Notes under the pieces: generated by a model
Databases searched by the model: none
Seen by the model: only the letters and a program-made list of their open reading frames with translations
Told to the model about the DNA's origin: nothing
Program-made: the position numbers and the translations under genes
Source: Flavobacteriaceae bacterium
GTDB lineage: Bacteria; Bacteroidota; Bacteroidia; Flavobacteriales; Flavobacteriaceae
Length of the DNA: 64,000 nt
Direction: 5' to 3'
Assembly: GCA_024640565.1 (NCBI GenBank)
Contig: JAHEET010000004.1
Location: 1-64,000, forward strand
Part shown: piece after piece, positions 60,893 through 64,000 of the stretch
How the letters are laid out: each line of letters begins with the position of its first letter
Position numbering within the stretch: position 1 is the first letter of the stretch

Positions 60893-61279
60893 ATGAGTCT
60901 TTTTACGAAAATAATTACTGGCGAAATCCCAAGTTATAAAGTTGCAGAAAATACGGATTTTATTGCTTTTTTAGACATCAATCCAAATGCAAAAGGACAT
61001 ACACTTGTGGTGCCGAAAAAAGAAGAAAACAAAATTTTTGATTTGTCAAAAGAGGCCTATACAAGTTTAATGGAATTTTCATATCAGGTAGCAAAAGCTA
61101 TCGAAAAAACATTGCCTTGTAAGCGTGTTGGAATGAGTGTTATTGGACTGGAGGTACCTCATGTACATGTGCACTTAGTGCCACTGAATTCGATGGCAGA
61201 CATTCAATTCGTGCAAAAAGTAAGTTTGTCAAAGGAGGAGTTTATTGATTTGGCTGAAGCGATTTCAAAGAATTTTTAA
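60893..61279 (+). CDS. HIT family nucleotide hydrolase
   Basis: This 128-residue protein shows TKIITGEIPSYKVAEN, FLDINPNAKGHTLVVPK and the triad HVHVHLVPL (H-x-H-x-H, about residue 96-104), as in HinT-type purine nucleoside phosphoramidases. It lies 23 bp downstream of greA in the same direction. Confidence 0.94.
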   Translation: MSLFTKIITGEIPSYKVAENTDFIAFLDINPNAKGHTLVVPKKEENKIFDLSKEAYTSLMEFSYQVAKAIEKTLPCKRVGMSVIGLEVPHVHVHLVPLNSMADIQFVQKVSLSKEEFIDLAEAISKNF

Positions 61280-61309
61280 AAAGACTTTTTTTAGATTTCG
61301 AATAAGTAC

Positions 61310-62458
61310 TTAAACACTTTCTAATAAAATTTCAAAAGTAGTTCCTTTACCGATTTCCGATTTTTGCACACTTATTTTTCCTTTGTGGTAATCTTCCACA
61401 ATTCTTTTAGAAAGTGACAAGCCCAATCCCCAACCTCTTTTTTTTGTGGTAAAACCCGGTTTGAAAATTTGCTTAAATAACGATTTGTGCATCCCTTTTC
61501 CTGAATCTGAAATACAAATTTTTACCTTTTTCCCAATCGGGGCAATTTCTAGCTTTAAAGCACCTTCTTTTTGCATTGCGTCGATAGCATTTTTGATAAG
61601 GTTTTCAATTACCCATCCAAAAAGTTCATGATTTAAATTGACAAAAAGTTCTTTTTTCTCGGAATAAAAGGTAAATAAAATTTGTTTTGAACTTCGAGAT
61701 TCTAAATAATCATATGCTTGTTTTGTAATATGAACAATGTTTTCCTTTTTAAGTTCTGGAACAGAACCAATTTTAGAAAATCGATTGGCGATGGTGTTTA
61801 AACGATGGACATCATTTTCAATTTCTGACACATATTTTTCATTTAGTTGTTCCATTTTTAGAATGGCAATCCATCCTAGTAAAGAAGAGAGGGGTGTGCC
61901 AATTTGATGCGCAGTTTCTTTCGCCATTCCTGTCCATAATTTATTCGTTTCGGCGGCTTTATTGGAACTAAAAAATAGATAAATCACACTAAGGAATAAA
62001 ACCAGAATAAGGATAAGTGCGAGTGGATAATAGGTGAGTTTGTTTAAAAGATCTGAATCTCTGTAATAGATGAATTTTTTGTTTTTTCCGTTATAACTGA
62101 TTTCGATGGGGGCATTTTCAGATCTCATTTTTTGCAATTGATCTTGCACATATATTGGATCTTGCCCTTTTGTAGCATCTAAATTCTTATATTCAATTTC
62201 ACCCGCTTCATTGACTAAAATCATTGGAATATCGGTACTGTTTTTAATGATTTTTAGCGGTAAATCTACATTAGCATTCAAATCTTCATTCGTAGAAAGT
62301 TCTCTTTGTGCGGTTGCGAAGATCTCTATTTTGGCACGTTCTTCTTGTTTGAATTTTTGAAAAAATACTGCCGTGTTCCAAAGAATCAATGACACAATAA
62401 TTAAAGAAATTAGAATGGCAATTCGCTTAAATAAAAGGGTGTTTGTAAGAAAGTTCAT
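61310..62458 (-). CDS. membrane sensor histidine kinase, orphan
   Basis: This 382-residue protein has two membrane segments (about 10-30 and 148-168) around a periplasmic domain, then a HisKA part with KETAHQIGTPLSSLLGW (phospho-His in the H-box near residue 187), N-box ENLIKNAIDAM, G1 ISDSGKGM and G2 KKRGWGLGLSLSKRI. No response regulator lies nearby; the LytTR regulator of this window is 37 kb away and lacks the phosphoacceptor Asp. ATG at 62458 is used. It faces the greA-HIT unit tail to tail. Confidence 0.88.
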   Translation of the reverse strand: MNFLTNTLLFKRIAILISLIIVSLILWNTAVFFQKFKQEERAKIEIFATAQRELSTNEDLNANVDLPLKIIKNSTDIPMILVNEAGEIEYKNLDATKGQDPIYVQDQLQKMRSENAPIEISYNGKNKKFIYYRDSDLLNKLTYYPLALILILVLFLSVIYLFFSSNKAAETNKLWTGMAKETAHQIGTPLSSLLGWIAILKMEQLNEKYVSEIENDVHRLNTIANRFSKIGSVPELKKENIVHITKQAYDYLESRSSKQILFTFYSEKKELFVNLNHELFGWVIENLIKNAIDAMQKEGALKLEIAPIGKKVKICISDSGKGMHKSLFKQIFKPGFTTKKRGWGLGLSLSKRIVEDYHKGKISVQKSEIGKGTTFEILLESV

Positions 62459-62608
62459 CAAAACAAATATAAAGGTTTCTTGGATATAACTCGTTTATGA
62501 TTTTGATAGTATCTTTACATATCAATTAATTTTAGTCTGCGAGCAGACTATCAAAAAGTATAAACATCTCAATTGCGTGCAAGGCAATTGTTTCTAAAAA
62601 AAGTAAGA

Positions 62609-63469
62609 ATGCTTTCAATAGATCCAAAAAAAATTTCAACCAATAAATTACACGGTTATTTATTAGGCGCTGTTGCGCCAAGACCCATCGCTTTTGCAAG
62701 TACCATGGATGCAGAAGGAAATCCAAATTTATCTCCATTTAGTTTTTTTAATGTTTTTGGTGCCAATCCGCCCACGCTTATTTTTTCTCCTGCAAGAAGA
62801 GTTCGTGACAATACCACAAAACATACTTTAGAAAATGCATTGGCTACAAAAGAAGTGGTCATTAATGTGGTCAACTATGACATCGTGCAACAAATGTCAT
62901 TAAGCAGTTCCGAATATCCAGCAGGGGTAAATGAGTTTGATAAAGCTGGTTTTACCATGTTGTCATCTGAAAATATTAAGCCCTTTAGAGTGGCAGAATC
63001 TCCTGTGCAATTTGAATGCAAAGTGACCGATGTAATTGAGACTGGTAGTGAAGGTGGTGCTGGAAATTTGATCATTTGCGAAGTTTTAAAAATGCATATT
63101 TCTGAAGCTGTTTTGGATGCGCATGGAGCGATAGATCAGCATAAAATTGATTTAGTAGCAAGAGCTGGTGGTAGTTATTATTCGAGAGCAAGAACTGGTT
63201 TCTTTGAAATTTCAAAACCAATAAGTAGTTTGGGAATTGGTGTAGATGCCATTCCAGCGGATATTCGAAATAGCCCTATTTTAACTGGAAACAACTTAGG
63301 AATGTTGGGCAATGTAGCACAATTGCCAAGCAAGAGTGCTGTTGATAACTTTGCAAAAGAACATCCAGAATTTATTGGGCTAGAAACCGTAAAAAAACAT
63401 ACATTTGCGCAAGAGTTTTTAAACAAAAAAGAGGTAGCGAGTGCTTGGAAAGCGCTTTTAATTAAATAG
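62609..63469 (+). CDS. flavin reductase family protein
   Basis: This 286-residue protein contains the flavin reductase-like domain start GAVAPRPIAFASTMDAEGNPN, SPFSFFNVF and the flavin-binding EFDKAGFTML, followed by a C-terminal extension after about residue 205 seen in longer members. It probably binds FMN and reduces flavin or acts on another substrate. ATG at 62609 (MLSIDPKKIST) is chosen over 62573. A TATCTTTA -7-like box lies at 62510-62517. Confidence 0.87.
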   Translation: MLSIDPKKISTNKLHGYLLGAVAPRPIAFASTMDAEGNPNLSPFSFFNVFGANPPTLIFSPARRVRDNTTKHTLENALATKEVVINVVNYDIVQQMSLSSSEYPAGVNEFDKAGFTMLSSENIKPFRVAESPVQFECKVTDVIETGSEGGAGNLIICEVLKMHISEAVLDAHGAIDQHKIDLVARAGGSYYSRARTGFFEISKPISSLGIGVDAIPADIRNSPILTGNNLGMLGNVAQLPSKSAVDNFAKEHPEFIGLETVKKHTFAQEFLNKKEVASAWKALLIK

Positions 63470-63482
63470 TTAAGAATATATT

Positions 63483-63848
63483 ATGGAAGTAATCGGTAAA
63501 GTAAAGTTAATTGGAGAGGTGCAAACTTTTGGATCCAATGGATTTAGAAAAAGAGAATTGGTTGTTACAACAGACGAGCAATACCCTCAAATGATTATGG
63601 TAGAATTTGTACAAGATAAATGTGATTTATTAAACAATTTTGCAGTGGGTCAAGATGTAAAAGTTGCTATCAATTTGAGAGGTAGAGAATGGATCAACCC
63701 ACAGGGAGAAGCAAAATACTTTAACTCGATACAAGGTTGGAGAATTGAAGGATTGTCACAAGCTGCCACAAGCAACTTGCCACCAGTAGATCAGTTTCAA
63801 CCTGCAGCAAATATAACTGATGCAGAACCAGACGATTTACCTTTCTAG
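63483..63848 (+). CDS. DUF3127 family protein
   Basis: This 121-residue protein begins MEVIGKVKLIGEVQTFGSNGFRK and contains YPQMIMVEFVQDKCDLL and VAINLRGREWINPQGEAKYFNSIQGW, which are features of DUF3127. The fold resembles OB-fold single-strand binding proteins, and it is common in Bacteroidota; function unknown. It lies 13 bp after the flavin reductase gene, and a strong terminator follows. Confidence 0.9.
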   Translation: MEVIGKVKLIGEVQTFGSNGFRKRELVVTTDEQYPQMIMVEFVQDKCDLLNNFAVGQDVKVAINLRGREWINPQGEAKYFNSIQGWRIEGLSQAATSNLPPVDQFQPAANITDAEPDDLPF

Positions 63849-63876
63849 GGTTTCGTAAAGTTTTTAGCAATTACAC

Positions 63877-63917
63877 AAAAGAGTGTTCATTTTTAAATGA
63901 ACACTCTTTTGTTTTTT
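63877..63917. terminator. bidirectional intrinsic terminator
   Basis: AAAAGAGTGTTCAT (63877-63890) pairs with ATGAACACTCTTTT (63897-63910) around a TTTTAA loop, followed by T residues. It ends the DUF3127 transcript and, in the other direction, the gene that enters at the right edge. Confidence 0.9.
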
Positions 63918-63953
63918 CACTCAATATAGTGTAAAATAAAGTAGTTTAAAGAA

Positions 63954-64000
63954 TTACTTTTTTTCTTCTTTTTTTGGCATTGGTCCTCGTAAATGAATGA
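63954..64000 (-). CDS. partial gene at right edge, C-terminus only
   Basis: On the minus strand one frame reads HLRGPMPKKEEKK with TAA at 63954-63956 and is open to the window edge. The basic/acidic lysine-rich tail looks like a real C-terminus, and the convergent terminator at 63877 supports a gene here. The protein cannot be identified from 14 residues. Confidence 0.4.
   Translation of the reverse strand, partial: IHLRGPMPKKEEKK

Noticed and set aside
61360..61385. Additional CACTTATT near the 3' end of the histidine kinase gene
   Set aside because: A single copy within coding sequence, without the second and third repeats at 20-21 bp.

Overview
The window is AT-rich chromosomal DNA of a member of the Flavobacteriaceae (Bacteroidota), most likely marine. 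The support is a PorP/SprF-type protein and a PorG-like (DUF6089) protein of the type IX secretion system, an orphan T9SS sorting-domain end, SusC-like TonB receptor architecture, DUF983/DUF3127/DUF6090 families, promoters of the Bacteroidota type (TAnnTTTG box), an alginate lyase and the Bacteroidota form of PEP carboxylase. Genus cannot be fixed from the sequence alone.

Positions 1-6500 are an accessory region, visibly more AT-rich than the rest. Its organising element is a repeated sequence, present seven times, that encodes on the minus strand the C-terminal end of a tyrosine recombinase (ending in EEDMPMV). Between consecutive copies lie one or two small genes, nearly all on the plus strand, encoding lipoproteins, small membrane proteins (DUF2834-, DUF6090- and DUF6804-like) and a short beta-repeat protein. 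In three copies the repeat is 99-100 bp long and ends exactly at the start codon of the next gene; in another the preceding gene takes its stop codon from the repeat. This looks like an integron-like cassette array, or the scars of serial insertion, built on the 3' end of a recombinase gene. It is the most unusual structure here. Several units are decaying (frameshifts, stops, fragments).

From 6566 the region is ordinary chromosome. 6566-10800: arginine decarboxylase, agmatinase and a deoxyhypusine-synthase-like enzyme with overlapping ends, followed by small genes and a VOC protein (polyamine operon). 10986-17779: a secreted acetolactate-decarboxylase-like lipoprotein, then a carbohydrate cluster with a gluconokinase/6-phosphogluconate dehydrogenase fusion, an NRAMP-fold transporter without the usual metal motifs, a PL7 alginate lyase and an SDR reductase. 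17915-24130 (minus): an HxlR regulator, then a sulfur-handling set (two YeeE/YedE halves, rhodanese, metallo-beta-lactamase/rhodanese fusion, SulP transporter, Crp/Fnr regulator, DUF983).

24393-25924 holds a LytTR response regulator whose receiver has Glu where the phosphoacceptor Asp should be. A conserved block of three direct repeats (CCACTTATT, spaced 20-21 bp) stands upstream of this gene, upstream of a small zinc-ribbon gene, and again 20 kb away upstream of a small membrane-protein gene (44064-44122). It is a good candidate for the regulator's binding site and defines a small regulon.

26123-36532 contains envelope and cofactor genes: SprF-like, murI, two OmpH/Skp genes, bamA, uppS, PorG-like, nadK, CBS protein, pdxJ and an alpha/beta hydrolase. 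36600-40921 carries a TonB receptor under a TPP riboswitch, arfB, a NadR-like kinase and a PnuC-type transporter. 41047-64000 is housekeeping: phosphopantetheinyl transferase, ahcY, ppc, dsbD, tilS, pabB, lpdA, a haem-binding protein, a glycosyltransferase, an M3 peptidase, purE/purK, greA, a HIT protein, a histidine kinase, a flavin reductase and DUF3127.
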